Positions 15,454-24,762 of a DNA stretch of 39,785 nt are shown here, piece after piece. The DNA lies in contig RAYY01000039.1 of the NCBI GenBank assembly GCA_003611875.1, positions 1-39,785 on the forward strand, read 5' to 3'. Within the stretch, counting starts at the first letter, position 1; every line of letters begins with the position of its first letter. The notes below the pieces were generated by a model. The model did no database searches. It was given only the letters and a program-made list of their open reading frames with translations, and was not told the DNA's origin. A program made the position numbers and the translations under genes. The stretch is from a bacterium D16-56. Lineage in GTDB: Bacteria > Bacillota > Clostridia > Lachnospirales > Lachnospiraceae.

Positions 15454-16440
15454 ATGACAATCAGAATTGGAATTTCAGGCTATGGAAATCTGGGGAGAGG
15501 CGTGGAGTGTGCAATTAAGCATAATCCGGATATGGAGCTTGCGGCTGTGTTTACCAGGAGGGATCCGGCTAGCCTGTCTGTATTGACAGAGGGAGTAAAG
15601 GTATACAGTTTAGCAGATGCTCCTGAAAAAAAGAGTGAAATTGATGTGATGATTCTTTGTGGCGGAAGCGCTACGGATCTGCCGGAGCAGACACCGGATC
15701 TGGCTAGGTATTTTAATGTAGTGGATAGTTTTGATACCCATGCTAAAATTCCGGAGCATTTTGAGTCTGTCGATAAGGCGGCAGGGGAGAGCGGTCATGT
15801 GGGGATTATTTCTGTTGGATGGGATCCGGGAATGTTTTCTTTGAATCGGCTTTATGCCAGCGCTATTCTGCCAAGAGGGAAGGATTATACTTTTTGGGGA
15901 AAGGGGGTCAGCCAGGGACATTCCGATGCGATCCGCCGCATTGAAGGGGTAAGAGATGCCAGGCAGTATACGATTCCTGTGGACAGTGCTTTGGAAGCAG
16001 TGAGAGGCGGCAGCAATCCGGAACTGTCTGTTAGGGAAAAGCATACCAGAGAGTGTTTTGTGGTGGCAGAGGATGGTGCAGACTTGGAGAAGATTCGGAA
16101 GACGATCGTCAATATGCCGAATTATTTTTCAGATTATGATACAACCGTACATTTTATCAGTGAGGAGGAGCTGAAACATGACCATGCAGGGATTCCTCAT
16201 GGAGGATTTGTGATCCGCAGCGGAAAAACCGGATGGAAGGATGAGCATAATCATGTAATCGAGTACAGCCTGAAGCTGGATTCAAATCCGGAATTTACGT
16301 CTTCTGTGCTGGTGGCTTATGCACGGGCTGCGTACCGTTTAAATAAGGAAGGACAGAGTGGCTGCAGGTCGGTTTTTGATATTGCTCCGGCTTATTTGAG
16401 TGTGTTGGATGGAGCAGAGTTAAGAAAAAGGCTGCTTTAA
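15454..16440 (+). CDS. ddh: Meso-diaminopimelate dehydrogenase
   Basis: A 328-residue NADPH-dependent enzyme that makes meso-diaminopimelate directly from tetrahydrodipicolinate, giving both lysine and the peptidoglycan cross-link residue. The nucleotide fold begins with IRIGISGYGNLGRGVE, characteristic of Ddh. DPGMFSLNRLYA and WGKGVSQGHSDAIRRIEGV are conserved active-site regions. The length matches the family's roughly 326 residues. ATG 15454 is chosen because TGGAGGA precedes it; the in-frame ATG at 15442 lies upstream of that site. It is the second gene of a two-gene unit. Confidence 0.95.
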   Translation: MTIRIGISGYGNLGRGVECAIKHNPDMELAAVFTRRDPASLSVLTEGVKVYSLADAPEKKSEIDVMILCGGSATDLPEQTPDLARYFNVVDSFDTHAKIPEHFESVDKAAGESGHVGIISVGWDPGMFSLNRLYASAILPRGKDYTFWGKGVSQGHSDAIRRIEGVRDARQYTIPVDSALEAVRGGSNPELSVREKHTRECFVVAEDGADLEKIRKTIVNMPNYFSDYDTTVHFISEEELKHDHAGIPHGGFVIRSGKTGWKDEHNHVIEYSLKLDSNPEFTSSVLVAYARAAYRLNKEGQSGCRSVFDIAPAYLSVLDGAELRKRLL

Positions 16441-16454
16441 AAATGTAAAAGATT

Positions 16455-16505
16455 AAATCTGATAGGAGGGATTGGCTATTGTCCATACCCTCCTATCAGA
16501 TTTTT
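16455..16505. terminator. Bidirectional terminator, overlapping the AraC gene end
   Basis: A 16-pair perfect stem (AAATCTGATAGGAGGG at 16455-16470 with 16488-16503) is flanked by A and T runs. It serves ddh on the plus strand, and the second arm covers the last codons of the converging AraC gene. Confidence 0.88.
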
Positions 16506-17315
16506 ATGTGTTTTCCGGTATCCAGATGGTGTCATCCCGGTTACGGATTTAAATACCCGGTTAAAATGGGTCAGATTAGAAAAACCGGTTTCACTGCAGA
16601 TTTCCGTAATATTCTTGTTGGTTTCCATAAACTTTCTCTGTGCATTCATAATTCTGGTGATATTTACATATTGGATCACTGTGCTGCTGGTGTGGCGTTT
16701 AAATTCGCGGCACAGATAATAAGGGCTGATATAAAAATGACGGGCAAGCTGTTCTAAACTGATATCCTCCTGATAGTGACCATGAATATAGCTGATTACC
16801 TGGCTTATCCGGTTATAATCTTCTTTTTTGGTTGGATCCTGTCGGCGGATTTGGAGGATAATAAAAAACAACATCATATTTAAAATTGTATGGCAGTAAC
16901 GATTTTTTAATTCGGAAATATGATATTGCTCATAAAGCAGAGTTTCCAGCATACTGTGCAGAATCTGACGTGTACGAGGTTCCGGATGGTACAGGCCATT
17001 GCCGTTGTCTAATGCATTCTGCAGATCTTGAGAATCTACCTCGTCTCTGTGGAAATACAGAACCAGCCTGCGAAATGGCACATTCTCATCACCATAGGAA
17101 CGGTGCAGAATATAGGGGGAGAATAAAATCAGCTCACCGGGATGCATGGTGTACATATCATCTTGAAGCATGTGATATCTTTCTCCGTCTTCTAAAAAGT
17201 AGATCTCATAATAATTGTGATAATGAGATTTCATCATATTGTCATTGACTCCGCTGATGCGCTCACAGGCAAGTGTACTGCCTTGTGCCATTCTGATTCC
17301 TGCCTGATCGATCAT
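16476..17315 (-). CDS. AraC-family regulator, divergent from GH31
   Basis: A 279-residue regulator. The N-terminal cupin shows SHYHNYYEIYFLEDGERYHML and MHPGELILFSPYILHRS. The C-terminal two-motif DNA-binding domain begins at ISLEQLARHFYISPYYLCREFK and ends with NLTHFNRVFKSVTGMTPSGYRK. It is encoded divergently from the GH31-TRAP operon across a 212-base gap and is the obvious candidate for its sugar-responsive activator. The start was moved to ATG 17315. The upstream ATG at 17336 would place the AAGGAGG ribosome site inside the coding sequence. Confidence 0.92.
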   Translation of the reverse strand: MIDQAGIRMAQGSTLACERISGVNDNMMKSHYHNYYEIYFLEDGERYHMLQDDMYTMHPGELILFSPYILHRSYGDENVPFRRLVLYFHRDEVDSQDLQNALDNGNGLYHPEPRTRQILHSMLETLLYEQYHISELKNRYCHTILNMMLFFIILQIRRQDPTKKEDYNRISQVISYIHGHYQEDISLEQLARHFYISPYYLCREFKRHTSSTVIQYVNITRIMNAQRKFMETNKNITEICSETGFSNLTHFNRVFKSVTGMTPSGYRKTHKNLIGGYGQ

Positions 17316-17527
17316 TCTTTCCTGCCTCCTTTTCATTATTATAAATCCGTTGGAAAATAGCTGCTTTTCTCTATTTGTTTATTATAGTATTTATCTATAA
17401 AAATAGCAAGATATGTATAATTTTATAAGATAAAAAGCAATATTCGTCTGGTTTTGATGTTGATATTTTATTATTATAAAAGTACAAAAACCGGTTTGAG
17501 TAAAATAACAATTAAGGAGGCAACGGT
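17316..17527. promoter_or_regulatory. Divergent promoter region of AraC and GH31
   Basis: A very AT-rich 212-base gap that must hold promoters for both divergent genes. TATAAT-like boxes are frequent, and the plus-strand stretch TTGATG...TATTAT near 17455-17480 is one candidate. I cannot assign the exact elements. AAGGAGG at 17515-17521 is the GH31 ribosome site. Confidence 0.5.
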
Positions 17528-20029
17528 ATGAAAATCTGTACAACAGCACAGACAGTACGTGAAAAGGATCATTATTATTCCATTGAAACCAATAGTGTGG
17601 AGATTCGTGTCTGGTTTCTGACAGATTTTATTGTAAGGATTCGAGCAGGATTTGACGGAGATTTTGCGGAAGAATCTTATAGCCTGGTTATGACTGCATG
17701 GGAAGACCGCATGGATGATTTTATGAAAAATTATCGGAAAAGGGTTGAAACGGCCAAGGCTGTGCTGACAGACGGAGATCGTGAGGCTGTGATTCAAGGA
17801 CGTGAGCTGAAGGTAGTGGTGGAAAAGGATCCTTTCCGTATTTGTGTTTTTGACAGGGAGGGGACCCAGCTTCATGGAGATATTGTGGATCTTGCTTATC
17901 AGGAAGACAGCAATCATCGTCGTATCCATACCAGTGAGATTTCTTCAGAGGATTGTTTTTATGGATTTGGGGAAAAAAGCGGAGAGTTTAATAAGGCTCA
18001 GAAATTTATGGGAATGAGTCCAAAGGATGCTATGGGATATAACCCGAAGGAGACGGATTCTTTGTATAAGCATATTCCTTTTTACATTAAGCTGAATCGC
18101 AGTACCAAAAAGGCAGTAGGATATTTTTATCACAATACGTATGAATGTGATTTTGATATGGGACGTGAAAAAAGTAATTATTGGAGGATGCACAGCCGTT
18201 ACCGCACAGACGGAGGGGATATTGACTTGTTTTTGATCTCAGGTCCGTCTATCCGTCAGATTGTGGAGCGTTATACGGATTTGACAGGAAAATCTGTTAT
18301 GCTGCCTCGCTGTGCGTTAGGATATCTGGGTTCTTCTATGTATTATCCTGAATTGGACCAGGATTGTGACGACGCAATCACAGAGTTTATTGATACGACC
18401 AAGGAAGAAGGGATTCCGGTAGATGGATTTCAGCTTTCCTCCGGATATTGTACGGTAGAAACTGATAAAGGAATCAAACGCTGTGTATTTACCTGGAACA
18501 AAAAACGTTTTAAGGATCCCAGGGATTTCTTCGCCCAGATGAAAAAAAGGGGAATTACCGTGACGCCTAATGTAAAGCCGGGGATTTTATTGATTCATCC
18601 CATGCTGGAGGAGATGAAGAAAAAGAGAATGTTTGTCAAAGCCAGCGACAGTGAGGAACCCGGGGTGGGAACCTGGTGGGGAGGAAAGGGTGTTTTTGCA
18701 GATTTCACTAACCCAAAAACCAGGGAAAACTGGAAGGCGCTTTTAAGAGAACATGTATTGGAATATGGTACAAGCTCTGTGTGGAATGATAACTGTGAGT
18801 ATGACAGCATGGTGGATAAGGACTGCCGCTGTGATTTTGAGGGAAAGGGCGGTACCATCGGACAATTAAAGTCTGTCATGTCTAATATTATGTGTCATAT
18901 TACGGATGAGGCTATTCATGAGACTTTTGAAAATACCCGTCCTTATATTGTCTGTCGGTCCGGACATTGTGGTATCCAGCGATATGCCCAAACTTGGGCA
19001 GGGGATAATCTGACCTGCTGGGATGCGCTGAAATATAATATTGCTACGATTCTGGGAATGAGTCTGTCAGGGGTAGCTAACCAGGGCTGTGATATCGGTG
19101 GATTTTATGGTCCGGCTCCGGAGGGAGAGTTATTTTTACGGTGGATACAAAATGGAATTTTCCAGCCTAGATTCTCGATTCATTCGACCAACACAGACAA
19201 TACAGTGACAGAACCATGGATGTATGGTGATTTGAAGGAGGATATCCGTCATGCCATAGAGTTTCGGTATCAGTTAAGCCCCTATTTATACTCCCTGACA
19301 GCTCGTGCTCATGAGAAGGGGCTTCCGATTATGGAACCAATGTGCAGTGCATTTCAGAATGATCCGAAATGCTACGAGGAGGGTGTAGATTTTATGTTTG
19401 GAGATTCTCTTCTGGTAGCGAATGTGGTGGAAAAGGGTGCCCGAACCCGTAAGCTTTATCTGCCGGAGGGGGATGATTTTTATGATTATGATACCAGAGA
19501 AGGCTTAGAAGGCGGACAGACCATAGAGATTCCGGTAACTTTGTCCAGCATTCCTATGTATATCCGCAGCGGAGCGATCATTCCTATGGCAGGAAATAAG
19601 CTGGATAATCTGACTACCCAGCAGGCAACCTCCCTTGTGCTGTTGTGTGCGGCAGATAAGGATAATAGCTTTACACTTTATGAGGATGATGGCGCAACCA
19701 TGGACTATGAAAAGGGGGAATATTTAAAGACCCATATTAGTATGACAGTGGGAGAGCGTACTTATTTGGATTTTAAACAAGAGGGGAACTATAAAACAGC
19801 AATAGATTCTATGTATATTGATATGATTCACAGAGAAAAATCTCCATACTGGGTAACAGTGGATGGCCAGCAGATTCCTCATTTCCTGCACAGGCGTAAG
19901 TTTGAAGATGCTGAGTGTGGATGGTATTACAGTCAGAGACTGAAATCAGTACAGATTAAATATAAAAATCCCGGAAAGGATTATCAGGTTTTGGTTTCCT
20001 TTGAGCAGTTTGATCTAATTGGAATGTGA
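17528..20029 (+). CDS. GH31 alpha-glycosidase
   Basis: An 833-residue family 31 glycosidase, most likely an alpha-glucosidase or alpha-xylosidase. An N-terminal beta domain includes EDCFYGFGEKSGEFNK. The barrel carries the nucleophile, probably Asp421 in SVWNDNCEYD, and the acid/base, Asp493 in TWAGDNLTCW. GVANQGCDIGGFYG and FQPRFSIHST further support GH31, and a C-terminal beta domain follows. The WNDNCE form differs from the common WNDMNE, so the subfamily and substrate are open. No signal peptide, hence cytoplasmic. The start follows TTAAGGAGG. The last codons overlap the upstream region of dctP, placing it in one operon with a TRAP transporter. Confidence 0.92.
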   Translation: MKICTTAQTVREKDHYYSIETNSVEIRVWFLTDFIVRIRAGFDGDFAEESYSLVMTAWEDRMDDFMKNYRKRVETAKAVLTDGDREAVIQGRELKVVVEKDPFRICVFDREGTQLHGDIVDLAYQEDSNHRRIHTSEISSEDCFYGFGEKSGEFNKAQKFMGMSPKDAMGYNPKETDSLYKHIPFYIKLNRSTKKAVGYFYHNTYECDFDMGREKSNYWRMHSRYRTDGGDIDLFLISGPSIRQIVERYTDLTGKSVMLPRCALGYLGSSMYYPELDQDCDDAITEFIDTTKEEGIPVDGFQLSSGYCTVETDKGIKRCVFTWNKKRFKDPRDFFAQMKKRGITVTPNVKPGILLIHPMLEEMKKKRMFVKASDSEEPGVGTWWGGKGVFADFTNPKTRENWKALLREHVLEYGTSSVWNDNCEYDSMVDKDCRCDFEGKGGTIGQLKSVMSNIMCHITDEAIHETFENTRPYIVCRSGHCGIQRYAQTWAGDNLTCWDALKYNIATILGMSLSGVANQGCDIGGFYGPAPEGELFLRWIQNGIFQPRFSIHSTNTDNTVTEPWMYGDLKEDIRHAIEFRYQLSPYLYSLTARAHEKGLPIMEPMCSAFQNDPKCYEEGVDFMFGDSLLVANVVEKGARTRKLYLPEGDDFYDYDTREGLEGGQTIEIPVTLSSIPMYIRSGAIIPMAGNKLDNLTTQQATSLVLLCAADKDNSFTLYEDDGATMDYEKGEYLKTHISMTVGERTYLDFKQEGNYKTAIDSMYIDMIHREKSPYWVTVDGQQIPHFLHRRKFEDAECGWYYSQRLKSVQIKYKNPGKDYQVLVSFEQFDLIGM

Positions 20030-20046
20030 GAAAGGGGGATACACTC

Positions 20047-21069
20047 ATGAAAAAGATTGCAGCAGTTATGATTGCATTGGGTATGGCCGCTATGTCCGTT
20101 ACCGGATGCTCACAGTCCGGGGCCGGCAGCAGTGCGGCTGCTACTCCGGAGAATCCCATGGTTCTGACATTGGCTCATGGTTTGAGTGAGACACATACCG
20201 TACATATTGCCATGACAGAATTTGCAGAGCAGGTGGAGGAAAAGACAGGGGGACGGATTCAGGTGAGGATTCTTCCCAATGGACAGTTAGGCTCGGAAAA
20301 TGAAAATATGGAGCAATTAATGGCAGGGGTTATTTCCATGACAAAGGTATCGGCGCCGGGACTTGCCACTTACAATGAAGCTTATCATGCTTTTGGACTG
20401 CCCTATATTTTTGACGATACGGAAAATTTTTATCATGTGATGGATTCTGGACAGATGCAGGACTTTTTTCTGTCCTCATCAAAGGATGGGTTTGTGACCC
20501 TGACTTATTATACATCGGGAGCCCGGTCCTTTTATACCAAGAATAAGGCAATCCGCACACCGGAGGATTTAAAAGGATTGAAGATTCGGGTACAGGATAT
20601 GAAATCTCAAACAGATATGATGCAGGCTTTGGGGGGAATCCCGGTAGCAATGTCTTATGGAGATGTGTACACCTCTCTTCAGACAGGGATTATTGACGGT
20701 ACAGAAAATAATGAAACGGCGCTGACTACGGGAAAGCATGGGGAGATCTGTAAGGTGTATTCTACGGATCAGCATGCCATGATCCCGGATGTAATGGTTA
20801 TGAGCGCCAAGGTCTGGCAGAATATCAGTCCAGAAGATCAGCAGATTATTCTGGAGGCGGCTCATGCGTCTACGGAAAGTCATAAAATTGCTTGGGATGC
20901 AGCGATTGATGAGGCGATTGCCGAAGCATCCTCTCAGATGAACGTAGAATTTGTGAATGATGTGGATAAGGAAGCGTTCCGTCAGGCTACCAGTGGTATG
21001 ATCGGGGACTATTGCGCTCAGTATCCGGGGGTAAAGACACTGCTTGATATCATTGATTCTGTAGAATAA
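20047..21069 (+). CDS. dctP: TRAP transporter substrate-binding lipoprotein DctP
   Basis: A 340-residue periplasmic-type binding protein of the DctP family. The signal peptide ends in SVTGC (Cys21), so it is lipid-anchored. Family hallmarks include LTLAHGLSETHTVHIAMTEFAEQVEEKTGG, RILPNGQLGSENENMEQL, and LKGLKIRVQDMKSQTDMMQALGGIPVAMSYGDVYTSLQTGIIDG. The arginine in KIRVQ is the one that usually grips a substrate carboxylate, so an acidic ligand such as a sugar acid is expected. ATG 20047 follows AAAGGGGG; the GH31 stop lies just before. It works with the DctQ and DctM genes after it. Confidence 0.94.
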   Translation: MKKIAAVMIALGMAAMSVTGCSQSGAGSSAAATPENPMVLTLAHGLSETHTVHIAMTEFAEQVEEKTGGRIQVRILPNGQLGSENENMEQLMAGVISMTKVSAPGLATYNEAYHAFGLPYIFDDTENFYHVMDSGQMQDFFLSSSKDGFVTLTYYTSGARSFYTKNKAIRTPEDLKGLKIRVQDMKSQTDMMQALGGIPVAMSYGDVYTSLQTGIIDGTENNETALTTGKHGEICKVYSTDQHAMIPDVMVMSAKVWQNISPEDQQIILEAAHASTESHKIAWDAAIDEAIAEASSQMNVEFVNDVDKEAFRQATSGMIGDYCAQYPGVKTLLDIIDSVE

Positions 21070-21083
21070 GGGGGAGGTTTCTA

Positions 21084-21587
21084 ATGAAAGAATTATTTAC
21101 AGTTGTAAAAAAAGGAATGACGAAGCTTCTTGCTGCTATTGCGACTTTGCTGTTATCGATCATGACTCTTCTGGTGCTGTATCAGGTATTTACCCGGTAT
21201 GTTTTAAACAGCCCTGCAGCATTTACAGAAGAGTTGGTGCGTTATTTTCTGATCTGGACCGGATTTATCGGAGCTGCTTATGCTTTTATTACCAGGGAGC
21301 ATATGTGTCTGGTGCTGGTACGTGACAGCCTGAGTCCGGGAAGACGCCGGATTTTGATGATTTTTATTGACGTGCTGATTTTGATTTTTGCAATTTTTGT
21401 CATTACCATCGGCGGTTTTAAGCTTGCCATGAGTGCTCAGAAGGTGTTTTCTGCACTTTTGGGGATTCCAAGAAGCTTGGTATATGCTATGGCGCCTATT
21501 TCCGGCTTGTTTATTATTGCGGCACAAATCATTAATATTTATGAGGATGTGACAGGTATTACGATCGAGGGAGGGAATGAAGAATGA
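21084..21587 (+). CDS. dctQ: TRAP transporter small membrane subunit DctQ
   Basis: A 167-residue protein with four hydrophobic segments, the DctQ pattern. LLVLYQVFTRYVLNSPAAFTEELVRYFLIWTGFIGAAYAF is a family hallmark. It bridges the binding protein and the DctM channel. GGGGGAGG precedes the start, and its end overlaps the start of dctM by four bases (ATGA), indicating coupled translation. Confidence 0.93.
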   Translation: MKELFTVVKKGMTKLLAAIATLLLSIMTLLVLYQVFTRYVLNSPAAFTEELVRYFLIWTGFIGAAYAFITREHMCLVLVRDSLSPGRRRILMIFIDVLILIFAIFVITIGGFKLAMSAQKVFSALLGIPRSLVYAMAPISGLFIIAAQIINIYEDVTGITIEGGNEE

Positions 21588-22885
21588 GTATTGGAATGAC
21601 GACCCTGGTTTTGTTTGCAGTGTTTGCAGTATTGCTGTTTATCGGCTGCCCGATCTCTGTAAGCATTGTGATTTCCTCTATTGTGACAGCGATTTCTTCT
21701 CTGTCCTGGGATCAGATCACGTTTATTACCATGCAGAAAATGAACAGCGGCGTGGAAAGCTTTTCCCTGTTGGCGATTCCGTTGTTTATTCTGGCAGGAA
21801 ATATTATGAACAACGGGGGAATCGCGAGACGTCTGGTTAATTTTGCAAAGCTGTTTGTAGGATGGATTCCAGGCTCTCTTGCCCAGGCTAATGTGGTGGG
21901 AAATATGCTGTTTGGTGCATTGTCTGGTTCTTCCGTGGCAGCAGCGTCAGCCATGGGCGGCTGTATCTATCCGATTCAGAAGGATGAGGGATATGACCCG
22001 GCATTTGCCACAGCAGTTAATATAGCATCGGCTCCTACAGGGCTGCTGATTCCGCCAACCAGTGCATTTATTGTGTATTCGACAGTGGCAGGCGGTGTGT
22101 CTATCTCCACATTATTTATGGCAGGCTATGTTCCAGGCATCCTGATGGGTCTTGGTTCCATGATTGTAGCCTTCTTCTATGCAAAAAAGCACAGCTATCC
22201 AACTACCGGCATTCCGGCAGCAGGGGAATTTGTGAAGGTGACTCTGGAGGCGTTTCCCAGCCTGCTTTTGATTGTGATTGTAATCGGAGGTATTGTAGGA
22301 GGAATTTTCACAGCTACCGAGGGAGCAGGCATCTGTGTGCTGTATTGTCTGATTTTGTCCCTTTGCTATAAGAGCCTTACGGTAAAATCATTTATGAAGA
22401 TTTTGGTGAGCAGTGCATGTACCAGCGGCATTATCCTGTTTCTGATTTCAGCATCCTCCGCCATGTCTTTTGTTATGGCATATTCGGGGATTCCGGCAGC
22501 AATCAGCGCGGGGATCATGTCAATCTCTACCAATAAATATGTGGTATTTCTGCTTATGAATGTGATTCTGATGGTTGTAGGGATGTTTATGGACATTACG
22601 CCGGCAATTTTGATCTTTACGCCGATTTTCCTTCCTATTGCACAGAGTCTTGGCATGTCGGAAATTCAGTTTGGAGTAATGCTGATCTTTAATATGTGTC
22701 TGGGGAATATTACTCCTCCTGTAGGGTCCGTATTGTTTGTGGGCTGCGGAATCAGTAAGCTTCGAATTGAGGATGTGACGAAAATGATGCTTCCTTATTT
22801 TGTGGTTCTGTTTTTACTGCTTTTGGCAGTAACTTATGTTCCGGTTCTTTCTCTGGGAATTCCGGGGCTGATGGGATTGCTCTAA
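21584..22885 (+). CDS. dctM: TRAP transporter large membrane subunit DctM
   Basis: A 433-residue membrane protein with about twelve segments and two hairpin-like re-entrant loops. Signatures are LLAIPLFILAGNIMNNGGIARRLV, FGALSGSSVAAASAMG and LGNITPPVGSVLFVGC. It is the Na+-driven channel subunit of a TRAP importer. The transporter shares an operon with a GH31 enzyme, which is not the usual partner. Imported cargo might therefore be an alpha-glycoside of an acidic sugar. The operon closes with a strong terminator. Confidence 0.95.
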   Translation: MSIGMTTLVLFAVFAVLLFIGCPISVSIVISSIVTAISSLSWDQITFITMQKMNSGVESFSLLAIPLFILAGNIMNNGGIARRLVNFAKLFVGWIPGSLAQANVVGNMLFGALSGSSVAAASAMGGCIYPIQKDEGYDPAFATAVNIASAPTGLLIPPTSAFIVYSTVAGGVSISTLFMAGYVPGILMGLGSMIVAFFYAKKHSYPTTGIPAAGEFVKVTLEAFPSLLLIVIVIGGIVGGIFTATEGAGICVLYCLILSLCYKSLTVKSFMKILVSSACTSGIILFLISASSAMSFVMAYSGIPAAISAGIMSISTNKYVVFLLMNVILMVVGMFMDITPAILIFTPIFLPIAQSLGMSEIQFGVMLIFNMCLGNITPPVGSVLFVGCGISKLRIEDVTKMMLPYFVVLFLLLLAVTYVPVLSLGIPGLMGLL

Positions 22886-22901
22886 TTTTTCCGTATATAC
22901 C

Positions 22902-22936
22902 CCTGCCAGGGTCACAGGATCCTGGCAGGATTTTTT
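22902..22936 (+). terminator. Terminator of the GH31-TRAP operon
   Basis: CCTGCCAGG (22902-22910) pairs with CCTGGCAGG (22921-22929), then A and six T. Confidence 0.92.
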
Positions 22937-22944
22937 GATTTTCC

Positions 22945-22972
22945 TTGAAAAAATAAGAGTTTTATGTATAAT
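22945..22972 (+). promoter_or_regulatory. Putative promoter of the ABC-F gene
   Basis: TTGAAA (22945-22950), 16 bases, and perfect TATAAT (22967-22972), about 50 bases before the ATG. Confidence 0.65.
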
Positions 22973-23022
22973 AGAATGAGTGATGGAAACACATGAAAAT
23001 ATAGGAAAACAGAGGGTTTGAT

Positions 23023-24660
23023 ATGATTAGTGCAAACAATGTCACATTAAGGGTAGGAAAAAAAGCCTTGTTTGAGGATGTGAATATTAAATTCACGGAA
23101 GGCAACTGCTATGGCTTGATTGGAGCTAACGGAGCCGGTAAGTCTACATTTTTAAAAATCCTCTCCGGGCAGCTGGAGCCAACCAACGGAGATGTGGTAA
23201 TCTCCCAGGGGCAGCGTCTGTCCTTCCTTCAGCAGGATCATTTTAAATATGATGAGTTTCCGGTGCTGGATACAGTAATTATGGGGAATCCGCGGCTGTA
23301 TCAGGTGATGAAGGAAAAAGATGCCATCTATATGAAAGAGGATTTTACGGATGAGGATGGAATCAAGGCGGCTGACCTGGAGGCAGAGTTTGCGGAGATG
23401 AACGGCTGGGAGGCAGAGTCAGATGCAGCTAATCTTCTGAACGGATTGGGAGTAGATACGGAATTTCATTACACGGTTATGAGTGAGCTGACAGGCGCTC
23501 TTAAAGTAAAGGTTCTGCTGGCTCAGGCATTGTTTGGAAATCCGGATATATTGCTTTTGGACGAGCCCACCAACCATTTGGATTTGGATGCGATTGCATG
23601 GCTGGAGGAGTTTCTGATTAATTTTGAGAATACCGTGATTGTGGTTTCTCATGACCGTTATTTTTTAAACAAGGTATGTACCAATATTGCGGATATTGAT
23701 TACGGGAAGATTCAGCTTTATGCAGGCAACTATGATTTCTGGTATGAGTCCAGTCAGCTTATGGTTAAGCAGATGAAGGAGGCCAACCGCAAGAAAGAAG
23801 AAAAGATCAAGGAGCTGCAGGAATTTATCCAGCGTTTTTCGGCCAATGCTTCTAAATCCAAGCAGGCTACCTCCAGAAAACGTGCGCTGGAAAAGATCGA
23901 ACTGGATGACATTAAGCCGTCCAGCAGAAAATATCCTTATATTGATTTCAGACCTTTCCGTGAGATTGGAAATGAGGTGCTCAGTGTCGAGAATCTTTCT
24001 AAGACAATAGACGGTGTTAAGGTTCTGGATGGTCTGACCTTTACCCTGGGAAGAGAGGATAAGGTGGCTCTGGTAGGACCCAATGAGCAGGCAAAGACAG
24101 TGCTGTTTAAGATTCTTGCTGGTGAGATGGAGCCGGATGAGGGATCCTATAAGTGGGGACTGACTACTACCCAGTCTTATTTTCCGAAGGATAACAGCGC
24201 GGAATTTGACAATGATGATACGATTGTGGATTGGCTGACCCAGTATTCTCCAGAAAAGGATGCCACCTATGTGCGGGGATTTTTAGGACGGATGCTGTTT
24301 GCCGGTGAGGATGGGGTGAAGAAGGTGCGGGTGCTTTCCGGAGGTGAAAAAGTGCGCTGTATGCTTTCTAAGCTTATGATTTCCGGCGCTAATGTATTGA
24401 TGCTGGATGAACCGACGGATCATCTGGATATGGAGGCCATTACAGCGTTAAATACCGGGATGGTAAAGTTTTCTGGTGTATTGATTTTCTCGTCTCGTGA
24501 TCATCAGATCGTACAGACTACAGCCAATCGGATTATGGAGATTGTGGGCGGTAAGCTGATTGATAAGATTACCTCTTATGATGAATATCTGGCTAATGAC
24601 GAGATGGCAAGAAAGCGTTTTGTGTTCTCTGTGTCAGAGAAACAGGCAGAGGATAATTAA
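23023..24660 (+). CDS. ABC-F family ATPase (YkpA/YbiT type)
   Basis: A 545-residue soluble protein with two ABC domains and no membrane part. ABC-F proteins act on the ribosome, modulating translation or protecting against antibiotics. Domain 1 has Walker A GANGAGKST and Walker B ILLLDEPTNHLD; the linker (about residues 240-305) is rich in Lys and Glu. Domain 2 has an intact signature, LSGGEKVR, and LMLDEPTDHLD. Domain 1's signature reads LTGALKVKV, and domain 2's Walker A reads GPNEQAKT instead of GxxGxGKT. From memory, similar degeneration is normal for the YkpA/YbiT subgroup. No leader peptide or erm-like feature suggests a resistance role. Confidence 0.92.
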   Translation: MISANNVTLRVGKKALFEDVNIKFTEGNCYGLIGANGAGKSTFLKILSGQLEPTNGDVVISQGQRLSFLQQDHFKYDEFPVLDTVIMGNPRLYQVMKEKDAIYMKEDFTDEDGIKAADLEAEFAEMNGWEAESDAANLLNGLGVDTEFHYTVMSELTGALKVKVLLAQALFGNPDILLLDEPTNHLDLDAIAWLEEFLINFENTVIVVSHDRYFLNKVCTNIADIDYGKIQLYAGNYDFWYESSQLMVKQMKEANRKKEEKIKELQEFIQRFSANASKSKQATSRKRALEKIELDDIKPSSRKYPYIDFRPFREIGNEVLSVENLSKTIDGVKVLDGLTFTLGREDKVALVGPNEQAKTVLFKILAGEMEPDEGSYKWGLTTTQSYFPKDNSAEFDNDDTIVDWLTQYSPEKDATYVRGFLGRMLFAGEDGVKKVRVLSGGEKVRCMLSKLMISGANVLMLDEPTDHLDMEAITALNTGMVKFSGVLIFSSRDHQIVQTTANRIMEIVGGKLIDKITSYDEYLANDEMARKRFVFSVSEKQAEDN

Positions 24661-24697
24661 AGACTATAGATAATATAAAAGCAAAGGTACAAAAGTA

Positions 24698-24731
24698 AAA
24701 AGCTGGGCATATGAAATGCTCAGCTTTTTAC
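24698..24731 (+). terminator. ABC-F terminator
   Basis: AAAAGCTGGGCAT pairs with ATGCTCAGCTTTT around a short loop. It may also serve the converging HPr-like gene, which ends at 24763. Confidence 0.85.
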
Positions 24732-24762
24732 AATGCTTGAAAAGGGGATCTGTATGCGTTCA

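Noticed and set aside
17528-20029. GH31 enzyme as a sulfoquinovosidase
   Set aside because: The nucleophile region WNDNCE does not resemble the YihQ type, and no sulfosugar catabolic genes are nearby.
23023-24660. Degenerate signature and Walker A in the ABC-F protein as signs of inactivation
   Set aside because: From family knowledge, similar variants occur in the YkpA/YbiT subgroup, and both Walker B motifs are intact.
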